Part shown: piece after piece, positions 1-7,599 of the stretch
Numbering within the stretch: the stretch's first letter is position 1
How the letters are laid out: the number at the start of each line of letters is the position of its first letter
Origin: Archaeoglobaceae archaeon
GTDB taxonomy: Archaea > Halobacteriota > Archaeoglobi > Archaeoglobales > Archaeoglobaceae
DNA: 15,805 nucleotides
Reading direction: 5' to 3'
NCBI GenBank assembly: GCA_025059545.1
Contig: JANXDJ010000029.1
Location: forward strand, 1 to 15,805
Notes under the pieces: model-generated
Databases searched by the model: none
Told to the model about the DNA's origin: nothing
Seen by the model: the letters and a program-made list of their open reading frames with translations, nothing else
Made by a program: the position numbers and the translations under genes

Positions 1-1142
1 CCACCTATGGCTCAAAACTGCTTGAGAACTATGTTCCAAGGGAGGATGCGGTTTTTGTTGAAAGGCTTAAGAAGGCGGGAGCGGTTGTGATTGGAAAAAC
101 GAACATGCCTGAATTCGGGCTAATAGCATATACTGACAATCCTCTCTTTGGAGTAACAAGAAATCCTTGGGATCTGAGCAAAACAGTTGGTGGCTCAAGT
201 GGCGGTAGTGCTGCAGCTGTTTCTGCTGGCATGGTTCCAGTTGCAACTGGTAACGATGGCGGTGGAAGCATAAGGATTCCCGCTTCATTCTGCTCGCTTT
301 ACGGCTTGAAACCAACAAACGGTAGAATCCCATGGTATCCTTCAATGCCGGTCTTTGTTGGAATGGTCAGTGAAGGTTTTCTGACGAATTTCGTTGAAGA
401 CACCGCCTTTTTACTCGATTTTGTGAAGGGTTTTGATCTTCGAGATCCAAATTCCTTGCCAGATGATGGGAAAAGCTACTTCAAAGCTCTTGAGGATCCT
501 ATAGACAACGTTAAAATTGCCTTCTCACCAAATTTGGGCTATGCAACAGTTGATCCTGAAGTTGAGGAAGTTGTAAGAAAAGCGGTATTCAAACTTGAAA
601 AATTTGGTGAAGTAGAAGAGATCAAAGCAAATGTCCCATGTCTTGAGATGGAGCTTACAATGAAAGTTGTTCTCGAATTCGTTTCCTTTATCTCAGGAAA
701 AATGAACCTTGAGGATTGGAAGAAGGTTGCTTTTCCACCATACTTGAGATTTCTCGACATTGCGGAGTCTTTCACCTATGGAGATTACATAGGGATTGAG
801 GAAAGGAAAATGGAACTTTGGAGAGCTTTGCGTGAGATCTTTGAAAAATACGATTTCCTTGTAACACCAACAACCGCAGTAAAGCCTTTTGAGATTGGAA
901 AGCTAAGTCCAGAAGAAATCGCTGGACAACCTTCTACTCCGATAGGCTGGATGCCTTTCACTTATCCTTTCAACTTCACTGGACTTCCATCAGCTTCAAT
1001 TCCAGCGGGTTTCAGCAAAGAAGGCTTACCAATTGGCATGCAGATCGTTGGAAGAAAATACGAAGATCTCGAAGTTCTAAGAATTTCAAAGGCTTTTCAA
1101 GAGATTGCACCTTGGCAAGATTTGAAACCAAGGATCACTTAA
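1..1142 (+). CDS. Amidase (amidase-signature family), 5'-truncated by the window
   Basis: Serine amidase that hydrolyses a carboxamide; the substrate cannot be read from the sequence. The frame is open from base 3, so the gene begins before the window; 379 residues are visible and roughly 100 N-terminal ones are missing compared with usual amidases of 450-500. It starts inside the TYGS segment that follows the catalytic Lys, so that Lys is outside the window. The Gly/Ser-rich signature is intact: GGSSGGS with the probable cis-Ser codon at 195-197, then [10 protein letters not shown] with the nucleophilic Ser codon at 267-269, exactly 24 residues apart as in GatA. The C-terminal part has the family's [15 protein letters not shown] and [10 protein letters not shown] segments. 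It could be a GatA relative, but the C-terminal IAPW ending and absence of gatB/gatC nearby favour a stand-alone amidase. It converges on the acetyltransferase gene with an 8-bp overlap. Family certain, substrate unknown. Confidence 0.93.
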   Translation, partial: TYGSKLLENYVPREDAVFVERLKKAGAVVIGKTNMPEFGLIAYTDNPLFGVTRNPWDLSKTVGGSSGGSAAAVSAGMVPVATGNDGGGSIRIPASFCSLYGLKPTNGRIPWYPSMPVFVGMVSEGFLTNFVEDTAFLLDFVKGFDLRDPNSLPDDGKSYFKALEDPIDNVKIAFSPNLGYATVDPEVEEVVRKAVFKLEKFGEVEEIKANVPCLEMELTMKVVLEFVSFISGKMNLEDWKKVAFPPYLRFLDIAESFTYGDYIGIEERKMELWRALREIFEKYDFLVTPTTAVKPFEIGKLSPEEIAGQPSTPIGWMPFTYPFNFTGLPSASIPAGFSKEGLPIGMQIVGRKYEDLEVLRISKAFQEIAPWQDLKPRIT

Positions 1143-1641
1143 GCGAAAGACGCATGTCGTATTCGTAATAAGGAGCAACGATCTCAAACCCAAGTTTTTT
1201 ATATACATGAATTGCTCTCGCATTCGTTCTCTCTGTCACAAGTGTGATCGCATCAAAACCCACTTTTTTGCAAAAGTCGATTATTAGCTTCATCATTTCC
1301 TGTCCTAAGCCACGGTTTTGGTAATCTTGATGAATAAAGATCGTGAGATCCGCCTCGTTTTTTTCTGTGGGCACTATAACAAGATGACCAACTATCCTTC
1401 CATCTTTCTCAGCAACGATCGCAAAACCATTTTGACCAAGATAATCGATCCAGCCCTTTATCGCCTCTAAGTTTATCGGGGGAAGACCCAGGCAACGGAA
1501 CCGAGGGTCGTAGTTCACATACATCTCGATAAGCTTGTCTCTATCCTTTGAATGATCATATTTGCGGATTAAGATCTCCTCTCCTTTTCGATCTTTAACT
1601 ACTACACCATTGAAATGTGGGAGATTGAGTGTTGAAGCCAC
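1135..1641 (-). CDS. GNAT family N-acetyltransferase
   Basis: A 168-residue acetyltransferase that would move an acetyl group from acetyl-CoA to an amine (small molecule or protein N-terminus/lysine; not decidable). The GNAT core is clear: a beta-strand segment [18 protein letters not shown] at about residues 74-91, the acetyl-CoA pyrophosphate-binding motif QNRGLG at 108-113, and the motif B region [18 protein letters not shown] at 136-153. The first 60 residues hold a FRCLGLPP segment I cannot assign. The start is GTG at 1641 and lies about 24 bp downstream of a good BRE/TATA element, so the mRNA is probably leaderless. The gene is divergent from the phosphoribosyltransferase gene and its last 8 bp overlap the end of the amidase gene. 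It resembles RimI-like proteins in the core, but I would not name it. Confidence 0.9.
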   Translation of the reverse strand: MASTLNLPHFNGVVVKDRKGEEILIRKYDHSKDRDKLIEMYVNYDPRFRCLGLPPINLEAIKGWIDYLGQNGFAIVAEKDGRIVGHLVIVPTEKNEADLTIFIHQDYQNRGLGQEMMKLIIDFCKKVGFDAITLVTERTNARAIHVYKKLGFEIVAPYYEYDMRLSLK

Positions 1642-1660
1642 AAACTTTTTAGACTTTCAC

Positions 1661-1676
1661 ACATATAATTTTTTCT
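1661..1676 (-). promoter_or_regulatory. Archaeal BRE/TATA promoter of the acetyltransferase gene
   Basis: On the minus strand a purine-rich BRE (AGAAAA) runs into AATTATATGT. The TATA centre, near 1665, is about 24 bp before the GTG at 1641, which places the transcription start on or beside the start codon. No Shine-Dalgarno sequence lies between them. Confidence 0.6.
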
Positions 1677-1717
1677 AAAAATATTAATTCAAGTAGAATG
1701 ATAAAGCTTTGCGAACA

Positions 1718-1731
1718 ACCGAAAAATTTAA
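1718..1731 (+). promoter_or_regulatory. Archaeal BRE/TATA promoter of the phosphoribosyltransferase-ade operon
   Basis: ACCGAAA (BRE-like) is followed directly by AAATTTAA, with its centre near 1728. The ATG at 1756 is about 28 bp downstream, so the transcript should be leaderless or nearly so. This spacing is the main reason to prefer ATG 1756 over the in-frame TTG at 1750. Confidence 0.62.
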
Positions 1732-1755
1732 TTCGTCCCATTAAAAATTTTGACG

Positions 1756-2331
1756 ATGTTCAAGTGTCATCTTTACAACTGGGAAGAGATCTGTAAGCTT
1801 TGCAAAGAACTTGCGAGAAAGATTAAGGCAAATGGATACAAAGTCGATGTAATCGTTGCTATTGCTCGTGGTGGATGGGTTCCTGCACGAATTCTCGCGG
1901 ATCTTTTAGAGATTAAAGAACTATACAGCGTAAAGACTGAGCATTGGGGAATGGTGGCTACGATCACCGGAGAGGCGAAGATCACTCAACCGTTAAATGT
2001 AAGCCTAAAAGACAAAAATGTTTTGATCGTTGACGACGTTGCAGACACCGGAGAAACGATCAAGCTTGTTAAGGAGCATGTGAAGAGTTTGCTCGCAAAA
2101 GAGATTAAAATCGCTGTGATTGACTATAAAAAGACTTCTAAGTTTATTCCCGATTATTACGCTTCAGAGATGGAAGGCTGGAAGTGGATCGTATATCCAT
2201 GGAGTCTTAAAGAAGACGTTAAAGGTTTAATTGCAAAAAAAGCTAAGAACTTAGAAGAAGCGATTCGCATTCTCGAAGATCATGGCTTAAAACTGAGTTA
2301 TGAGGAAGTCAGAGAAATCATCGAAGGATGA
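1756..2331 (+). CDS. Purine-type phosphoribosyltransferase
   Basis: Type I phosphoribosyltransferase of 191 residues, expected to join a free purine base to PRPP. The signature PRPP-binding loop VLIVDDVADTGET lies at residues 89-101. The first flexible-loop region is preceded by VIVAIARGGWVPARILAD at about 33-50, as in archaeal hypoxanthine/xanthine-guanine enzymes. An in-frame TTG occurs 6 bp upstream, but the TATA spacing and absence of a ribosome-binding site favour ATG 1756. The adenine deaminase gene starts inside this gene's last 32 bp, so the two are co-transcribed. The context suggests it uses hypoxanthine, xanthine or guanine: the deaminase would feed it hypoxanthine from adenine. 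The base specificity is inference; the fold and PRPP motif are seen directly. Confidence 0.88.
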   Translation: MFKCHLYNWEEICKLCKELARKIKANGYKVDVIVAIARGGWVPARILADLLEIKELYSVKTEHWGMVATITGEAKITQPLNVSLKDKNVLIVDDVADTGETIKLVKEHVKSLLAKEIKIAVIDYKKTSKFIPDYYASEMEGWKWIVYPWSLKEDVKGLIAKKAKNLEEAIRILEDHGLKLSYEEVREIIEG

Positions 2332-3970
2332 ACTCAAGAGACTTATAAGGGTTGCAAAGGGTGAAGAAAAGGCTGATCTGGTTATAAAGTCCACAGAGAT
2401 CGTTAATGTTCTTACTGAAGAGATCTACACTGGAGATATAGCGATATCTGGCGGTAGAATTGCTGGAATCGGGAGATATGAAGGTATAAAAGAGATCGAT
2501 TCAAAAGAACTTTATGCAATCCCGGGGCTAATAGATGCCCATGTCCACATTGAAATGAGCCTTCTTACGCTCTCCGAATTTGCAAGAATTGTTGTGCCAA
2601 GAGGCAATACTTGCATCATTGCAGATCCGCATGAAATTGCGAATGTTCTGGGTAAAAAAGGGATCATCTATCTTCTCGAGGAAGCCAAGCATACACCAAT
2701 GAGATTTTACTGCATGATCCCTTCCTGCGTTCCATCTTGCCAACTTGAGACTTCTGGAGGGGTTATTACTACTAAAGACGTCGAAGAACTTCTTGAATTT
2801 GAGAAAGTTCTCGGGCTTGCGGAAGTTATGAATTATCCCGGTGTGATTAATTGTGAAGAAGACCTGCTCGAGAAAATTTGTAAGGTGGAGATTGCAGATG
2901 GTCATTGCCCAAAGTTGTCTGGAAAGCTTTTGAATGCTTATATCTCAGCTGGCATCATGTCGGATCATGAGAGCATAGCTGAAGATGAAGCGAAAGAGAA
3001 ATTGAGGCTTGGATTAAGGATCATGATCAGAGAAGGATCTGCTGCGAAAAATCTCAAAAGTTTGAAGTCAATTTTTGGAAACAGAGCGACAATGCTCGTT
3101 ACAGATGGAGATAGGAGCGTTGCAGATCTAATAAGCGAAGGATCTATAGATAATGCCCTGAGAATTGCGATAGCAGAAGGGGTTGATGAGTTTAAGGCTT
3201 TGCAAGCGGTTACTCTTAACCCAGCGGAATACTTCAGAATAAACGCTGGACTAATAGCTCCCGGAAGGTTTGCAGATCTCGTATTAGTAAAAGATCTAAG
3301 AAAATTTGAGGTGAAAAAAGTCATTTTTGATGGAAAAGAACCTATATTCACGAAATTCGAGTATCCTGAGGACGCAAAGAAAACAATGAAAGCGAATAAG
3401 ATCGTAGAATCGGATCTGTTCTTACCAAAAGGTCTGGCAAGGATCATAGAGATCATCGATGGCGAGATCGTAAGTGGAGAAAGCGTTGAACCTGTCGAAG
3501 GAATTGACGTGAGCAGGGACATATTAAAAGCAGTAGTAGTTGAAAGGCATAAAGGAACGGGAAACATTGGAAAGGCTTATGTTAGAGGTTTTGGGATTAA
3601 AATGGGTGCGATAGCCCAGAGCATCGCTCATGATGCGCACAACATCGTAGCGGTAGGAACGAGCGATGGAGAGATCTGTAAAGCGGTGAATCGGCTCATA
3701 GACATAGGTGGGGGGATTGTAGTTTATGATGGAAATTTTTACGAGCTTCCTTTGAGGATTGCAGGAATTATGAGTGATGAAAATGCTGAAAAGGTCGCTG
3801 AAAGGCTTAAGTTGATCGAGAACAAGCTGAGAGGGATGGAGTGCAAGCTAAGATCGCCAATAATAACCCTTTCTTTTATAGCACTTCCTGTGATTCCGAA
3901 GCTCAAAATAACAGATCTTGGTTTGATCGACGTAGAAAAATTCAAAGTTGTCGATCCAGTCATTTTTTGA
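2300..3970 (+). CDS. ade: Adenine deaminase (AdeC type)
   Basis: Cytosolic metal-dependent amidohydrolase that deaminates adenine to hypoxanthine and ammonia (EC 3.5.4.2). At 556 residues it is full length for the family. The N-terminal RVAKGEEKADLVIK segment at 17-30 is typical. Metal and catalytic motifs are present in order: DAHVHIE (His81, His83), ADPHEIANV (109-116), Glu176 in AEVMN, His202 in GHCP, His223 in SDHES and TDGDR at 268-272. The C-terminal domain includes IAHDAHNIVAVG. The only usable start in frame is ATG 2300, which overlaps the phosphoribosyltransferase gene by 32 bp without a clear Shine-Dalgarno sequence, so translation is probably coupled. The 3' end overlaps korB convergently by 11 bp. 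Function is well supported by motifs and by the upstream salvage enzyme. Confidence 0.96.
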   Translation: MRKSEKSSKDELKRLIRVAKGEEKADLVIKSTEIVNVLTEEIYTGDIAISGGRIAGIGRYEGIKEIDSKELYAIPGLIDAHVHIEMSLLTLSEFARIVVPRGNTCIIADPHEIANVLGKKGIIYLLEEAKHTPMRFYCMIPSCVPSCQLETSGGVITTKDVEELLEFEKVLGLAEVMNYPGVINCEEDLLEKICKVEIADGHCPKLSGKLLNAYISAGIMSDHESIAEDEAKEKLRLGLRIMIREGSAAKNLKSLKSIFGNRATMLVTDGDRSVADLISEGSIDNALRIAIAEGVDEFKALQAVTLNPAEYFRINAGLIAPGRFADLVLVKDLRKFEVKKVIFDGKEPIFTKFEYPEDAKKTMKANKIVESDLFLPKGLARIIEIIDGEIVSGESVEPVEGIDVSRDILKAVVVERHKGTGNIGKAYVRGFGIKMGAIAQSIAHDAHNIVAVGTSDGEICKAVNRLIDIGGGIVVYDGNFYELPLRIAGIMSDENAEKVAERLKLIENKLRGMECKLRSPIITLSFIALPVIPKLKITDLGLIDVEKFKVVDPVIF

Positions 3971-4739
3971 CCATTAATTTCATTCTTGTTTCTAAAGTCT
4001 CCTTTTCAACTTTATAAAAAACACCTAATGGGATCTTTTCTCTTTCTGTCAATTTCTGCAATAGTTCTGCATCGCTTGGAATCGACTCAAGATAGTAAAT
4101 GCGCTTTTCAAACCATTCCCTTGTCATGAGATCGTTGTAAGTAACGCAGGGCTGTAGAATGTCAACAACTGCGGAACCTTTATGTGCAAAAGCCTCAAAG
4201 AGCAGATCTTTTAGCTGTTTCGTGTGGTATGCAAATGCTCTCGCGATGAACGTGTAGCCAGAAGCGAAGGCTAAGAGCAATGGATTTATCGCTTCTTGAA
4301 AATTGGCATAATTCATAGCCTTCAGTTTAACTCCAACCGGCAAAGTAGGTCCAGGTTGTCCTTTTGTAAGTCCATAAACTGCATTGTCGTGGATTAAAAT
4401 CTTTAAATCTATGTTTCTCCTTCCCAAGGCAACAAAATGTCCCGCTCCAATGCCAAGCAGATCTCCATCACCTCCTGCAACTATGACCGTCAATTCAGGA
4501 TTTGCAAGCTTTATCCCAGAGGCTACAGGAATTGCTCTGCCATGGATCGTGTGGACGTTGCTTCCACGGACATAGTAAACGATCCTCGAAGAACAACCAA
4601 TTCCACTGACTATTACAAGCTTATTCGGATCGATTTCCAATTCAGTCAGTGCTTTCCTTAATGCGGTTAAGATCCCGTAGTTTCCACAACCCGGACACCA
4701 CTGAATCCACGAGTCTGTTTTATAATCATGCTCCTTCAC
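3960..4739 (-). CDS. korB: 2-oxoacid:ferredoxin oxidoreductase, beta subunit
   Basis: Thiamine-diphosphate and [4Fe-4S] subunit of a cytosolic enzyme that oxidatively decarboxylates a 2-oxoacid to the acyl-CoA with ferredoxin as acceptor, or runs in reverse. At 259 residues it is at the short end of the family. Visible features: WCPGCGNYG with Cys15 and Cys18, Cys49 in GIGCSSR and Cys198 in QPCVTYN as the four cluster ligands. The thiamine-diphosphate motif runs from GDGD (from about 90) to Asn119 in HDNAVYGLTKG. The start is GTG 4739: a near-perfect Shine-Dalgarno at 4744-4752 is 4-6 bases upstream. It overlaps the end of korA by 14 bp. Substrate (2-oxoglutarate, pyruvate or a branched oxoacid) cannot be fixed; the generic 2-oxoacid enzymes of Sulfolobus have the same two-subunit layout. 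Its 3' end overlaps ade by 11 bp. Confidence 0.95.
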   Translation of the reverse strand: MKEHDYKTDSWIQWCPGCGNYGILTALRKALTELEIDPNKLVIVSGIGCSSRIVYYVRGSNVHTIHGRAIPVASGIKLANPELTVIVAGGDGDLLGIGAGHFVALGRRNIDLKILIHDNAVYGLTKGQPGPTLPVGVKLKAMNYANFQEAINPLLLAFASGYTFIARAFAYHTKQLKDLLFEAFAHKGSAVVDILQPCVTYNDLMTREWFEKRIYYLESIPSDAELLQKLTEREKIPLGVFYKVEKETLETRMKLMVKK

Positions 4740-6489
4740 TCAAGATCACCTCTTTTTGTCCTCTAAGCAAAGCGTTGACTGCCTTTACAACTTCATTCAC
4801 GTAAATTGGTCTTGCATTCAGCTTTTTAGCTACACCATCTAATTTACAGTAGCCTTTTAATAAGAAAGAAAGTTGTCCAGCGTTTGATTCTATGCAGATA
4901 ACCTTTCCTATGAGCTCTTTAGATAGATCAGGAAATGGACTTAAAATTCTAAGCTGAACAAACTTTGTAGGAACTTTAAACTCCTTCATCGCCTCGATTA
5001 TCGCATTCTTAGTTGAACCAAATGATATGATCGTTAATTCAGCGCTCTCTTCGCCGTAGACATTATAACTTTCCTTTGAAATAGCCTCGGAAACTTTTTC
5101 AAATTTTCTAATCCTTTTAAGCATCATTTTCTCCCTATCAACGGGATCCTCTGTTGCAAAACCATATTCGTCGTGTTCAAGACTGCTAACAACCATCGTT
5201 TCTCTGCCAATTGGCAAGAATGGGCTTATTCCATCTTCAGTTAGCTTATATCGGAAATATTGATCTCCATTGAAAGCCTTTTTTGGAAGGAATTTGAATG
5301 CACTTTTCTCCACTCCTGTAATTGAGGAAGCTATGAACTTGTCAAGAAGGTGGATCACGGGCATTTGAAATTTTTCTGCCAACTCGAAAGCCCTTGGCAC
5401 ATCTTCGATCGCTTCTATATGATCACCCGAGGCTATTACGATCTTTTGAGTGTCTCCATGCCCAGAGAAAATTGAATGGAGTAGATCTTGTTGTGAAGTC
5501 CTTGTTGCAATCCCCGTGCTTGGAGAGGCACGCATCCAAAGAGTTATAACTATTGGAATCTCAGCTTGAACTGCGAAGCTGATCATCTCGTTCATCAAGC
5601 TAAATCCGGGACCACTTGTTGAAGTTGAAGCCCTTAAACCTGCAATACTTGCTCCCAATGCCATTCCAAGAGCGGAAATTTCGTCTTCTGTCTGAATCGT
5701 TATAATTCCTTTCCCATTTTTCTCGACGAAAAGCGTTTCATCCGTTGCTGGAGTTATAGGATAAAAACTTAGAAATTCAATGCCAGAATGGATTTTAGCC
5801 ATCGCTACCGCTTCATTTCCGCTCAAAATAAGTTTTTCTTCCTTTTTTCCATCTGGCAACTCTCTTCTATCAAGATCCCTTACTTCCTCGATTGCAATCT
5901 CCATCGCTTTCAGATTGATCTCAGGATTTGCGAACTGCTTCTCTAAAGCATTCTTGATCGTTTCTTTGTCCAATCCAAGAAGATATAACCCAGCAGAGAC
6001 ACCAATCACGTTTAAAGTCCTCGAAATAGAACTAAATTGCTTTTCAAAAGCTAAATTTTTCATTAAATCCTTCATCCGCAGTGCAACAACTCTTAGCTCA
6101 TGCTTAGCTAAAATTTGCTCAAGGCTAAAAGATCCGTAGCTCTGTTCAATTCTACTTTTCAAAGCTTTACTCATCGATGGGATCTCTGAAGCTCTGGTCT
6201 TTAGGCTATTCTGATCGCAAACAACTAAAGCATCTTTTCTCAAATTTTGAAGATGTGTAAAAACACTCTCTCCATCAAGAGCAATTAGTGCATCGAGAGG
6301 TAATTTCAAAGCCTGTCCGCCGACTCTCAAGTGGAAATAGCTGTGAGCCCCGATGATGTTGCTGTGATATTCTCGACTGCCAAAGATCTCGTAACCTTTA
6401 AGCATAAACGCCTTTATCGCAACCTGTCCAGCGGACTCAATTCCACCCCCTTGAAAGCCAGCGATTGCAAAGCTAAGATCAACCTTCAT
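4726..6489 (-). CDS. korA: 2-oxoacid:ferredoxin oxidoreductase, fused gamma-alpha subunit
   Basis: Large chain (587 residues) of the KorAB enzyme. Residues 1 to about 200 are the gamma domain, with AGFQGGGIESAGQVA at 10-24 and REYHSNIIGAHSYFHLR at 39-55. A linker follows, then the alpha domain from about 220, beginning SGNEAVAMA. The YPITPATDE motif at 243-251 is the substrate/CoA-side signature; Sulfolobus enzymes have YPITPSSDE at this place. TSGPGFSLMNEMISFA at 291-306 and the WMRASPSTG stretch follow. No separate gamma gene and no ferredoxin-like delta gene lie nearby, in line with a two-subunit fused enzyme. ATG 6489 has an AGAGGAGATC ribosome-binding site just upstream. The gene overlaps the zinc-protein gene by 11 bp and korB by 14 bp, so the three form one operon. 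Substrate is not decidable from the sequence. Confidence 0.95.
   Translation of the reverse strand: MKVDLSFAIAGFQGGGIESAGQVAIKAFMLKGYEIFGSREYHSNIIGAHSYFHLRVGGQALKLPLDALIALDGESVFTHLQNLRKDALVVCDQNSLKTRASEIPSMSKALKSRIEQSYGSFSLEQILAKHELRVVALRMKDLMKNLAFEKQFSSISRTLNVIGVSAGLYLLGLDKETIKNALEKQFANPEINLKAMEIAIEEVRDLDRRELPDGKKEEKLILSGNEAVAMAKIHSGIEFLSFYPITPATDETLFVEKNGKGIITIQTEDEISALGMALGASIAGLRASTSTSGPGFSLMNEMISFAVQAEIPIVITLWMRASPSTGIATRTSQQDLLHSIFSGHGDTQKIVIASGDHIEAIEDVPRAFELAEKFQMPVIHLLDKFIASSITGVEKSAFKFLPKKAFNGDQYFRYKLTEDGISPFLPIGRETMVVSSLEHDEYGFATEDPVDREKMMLKRIRKFEKVSEAISKESYNVYGEESAELTIISFGSTKNAIIEAMKEFKVPTKFVQLRILSPFPDLSKELIGKVICIESNAGQLSFLLKGYCKLDGVAKKLNARPIYVNEVVKAVNALLRGQKEVILSEGA
4744..4752 (-). 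promoter_or_regulatory. Strong Shine-Dalgarno of korB
   Basis: On the minus strand this reads GAGGTGATC, nearly the full complement of the archaeal 16S rRNA 3' end. It lies inside the korA coding region and fixes GTG 4739 as the korB start. Confidence 0.8.
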
Positions 6490-6754
6490 AGATCTCCTCT
6501 CTGTAATCAGAATCGAGAAAAACTCTTTTGAAAACTCCGTGACCCTTGCTTAAGTGCTCTTCAGATTCCTCGGAAAGGATCAAAGTTTTGCATGTATTGC
6601 ACCATACAAAATCCTCCTCAAAACTCAGCTCAATGAAAAACTCACAAAGGGATTCATGGAAGCTAAACTCCTTCTTTTCACAGCAGTAGCCTACAAAGGA
6701 GTATAGGATGTGAGGTGACCAATTGCCACACTTGGCACATCTTCTCTCCTTCAT
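6479..6754 (-). CDS. Small Cys/His-rich zinc-binding protein, first gene of the korAB operon
   Basis: A 91-residue acidic protein that I do not recognise by name. The N-terminus has a CAKC knuckle (Cys6, Cys9), followed by a Cys24-Cys25 pair and Cys37. The second half carries Cys52-X2-Cys55-X11-His67-X4-His72, close to the spacing of a eukaryotic-type C2H2 finger. Two zinc sites are therefore possible, one Cys-only and one C2H2. The gene overlaps korA by 11 bp and is first in the operon, so it is made together with the oxidoreductase; a role as assembly factor, metal chaperone or operon regulator is guesswork. ATG 6754 has only a weak ribosome-binding site, but a TATA-like element sits about 22 bp upstream. 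Expression as a real protein is supported by the overlap and the ordered Cys/His pattern. Confidence 0.8.
   Translation of the reverse strand: MKERRCAKCGNWSPHILYSFVGYCCEKKEFSFHESLCEFFIELSFEEDFVWCNTCKTLILSEESEEHLSKGHGVFKRVFLDSDYREEIYEG
6491..6500 (-). promoter_or_regulatory. Shine-Dalgarno of korA
   Basis: Minus-strand AGAGGAGATC; the GGAG core is 4 bases from ATG 6489. It lies within the 3' end of the preceding small gene, as expected for an internal operon gene. Confidence 0.6.
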
Positions 6755-6772
6755 GCTCTAACTTCTTTACAA

Positions 6773-6780
6773 TATTAAAA
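6773..6780 (-). promoter_or_regulatory. Possible TATA box of the zinc protein-korAB operon
   Basis: Minus-strand TTTTAATA, about 22 bp upstream of ATG 6754, in the 44-bp gap after the permease gene. The BRE is poor and the whole gap is A/T rich, so this is tentative; read-through from the ABC genes is the alternative. Confidence 0.35.
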
Positions 6781-6798
6781 TAATTATTGCGGTAATTC

Positions 6799-7599
6799 TC
6801 ACTCAGAGAACTGTGTAATCGTGCCCCTTTTCCTCGCTCTGTCGGAAGCCCAGGCAAGAATTAGAAACAGAATTAGAAGCAGAATTAAACTGAGAACGTA
6901 ACCAATGAGCAATGGGTTCTCGGAGCTTGCTGGGAAGTTATAATAAACTCTGTAATACTCGAGAAAGTGAGTGAGTGGGATCAGATATCCGAGCTCCATG
7001 ATTCCTGAAGGTAAAAGAGTTACGGGGTAATAGATACCACAGAGAAGCATGAAGATCGCTGTCAGCGTCCATGCTGCAACTTCCGCTCTGTAGCCAAAGA
7101 TCAAAAGGAGAGAACAAGTTAGAGTTCCGATGATCATCGCACTCAAAAAGATTCCAAAAAGGAATAAAAGGGTGCCAAGTGGTTCTATCAGCATGTTTAT
7201 ACCAAAGAGAATTTTTCCTGCGATTATGAGGATCAAAAACGCAATGATACCTCTAAATATTCCAAAAAGCCAAGCTCCTAAAAGCATATTGAAGATCGAG
7301 ATCGGAGTTACGAAAGTGTAACGTAAGCTCTTGCTCCAGATGTCAAATAGAAGCACATAAGCGACGTCAAGCTGTGAAACTTGAAGAACACTCAAAGTTA
7401 CCGCTCCGATGAGAATGAAAGCCAAATAGCTTTCTTCGAGATTTAAGTAAGAACCCATTAAACCTACAGAGAGCAATCCTATTACTGGCCAGAATAGAGT
7501 TTCGAATAAGGTAAAAAAATTTCGCTTTGTAATTATAAAGTTTCTATATGTAAATCCTAAAGTCTTGTAAAATTCACTTCGCAAGCTCATTGAAGACAT
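6799..7599 (-). CDS. ABC-2 type transporter permease
   Basis: Integral membrane subunit of an ABC exporter, 266 residues from the chosen start. Six hydrophobic segments are visible at about 30-52, 58-82, 106-132, 141-170, 175-197 and 232-252, with a cytoplasmic Lys/Arg-rich N-terminus and a RARKRG tail. The fifth segment includes the GIYYPVTLLP stretch often seen before the last loop in ABC-2 permeases (DrrB/Nod type). The start is ambiguous. An upstream TTG at 7611 lies inside the AAGGAGG element (7612-7618) and is rejected; ATG 7599 is 12 bases past GGAGG; ATG 7590 has a GAGG 9 bases upstream. It overlaps the ATPase gene by about 26 bp, so the two form an exporter. The cargo is unknown: drug, lipid or saccharide exporters all have this layout. 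Confidence 0.9.
   Translation of the reverse strand: MSSMSLRSEFYKTLGFTYRNFIITKRNFFTLFETLFWPVIGLLSVGLMGSYLNLEESYLAFILIGAVTLSVLQVSQLDVAYVLLFDIWSKSLRYTFVTPISIFNMLLGAWLFGIFRGIIAFLILIIAGKILFGINMLIEPLGTLLFLFGIFLSAMIIGTLTCSLLLIFGYRAEVAAWTLTAIFMLLCGIYYPVTLLPSGIMELGYLIPLTHFLEYYRVYYNFPASSENPLLIGYVLSLILLLILFLILAWASDRARKRGTITQFSE

Noticed and set aside
2328..2347. Frameshift suspected at the start of adenine deaminase, because ATG 2328 overlaps the upstream stop in the usual ATGA way
   Set aside because: The frame from ATG 2300 is open and reads KDELKRLIRVAKGEE, a sensible family N-terminus, so no error needs to be assumed.
2965..3567. 200-codon open frame antisense to adenine deaminase
   Set aside because: Shadow frame with Ser/Phe-rich composition; the plus strand encodes conserved metal-site motifs.
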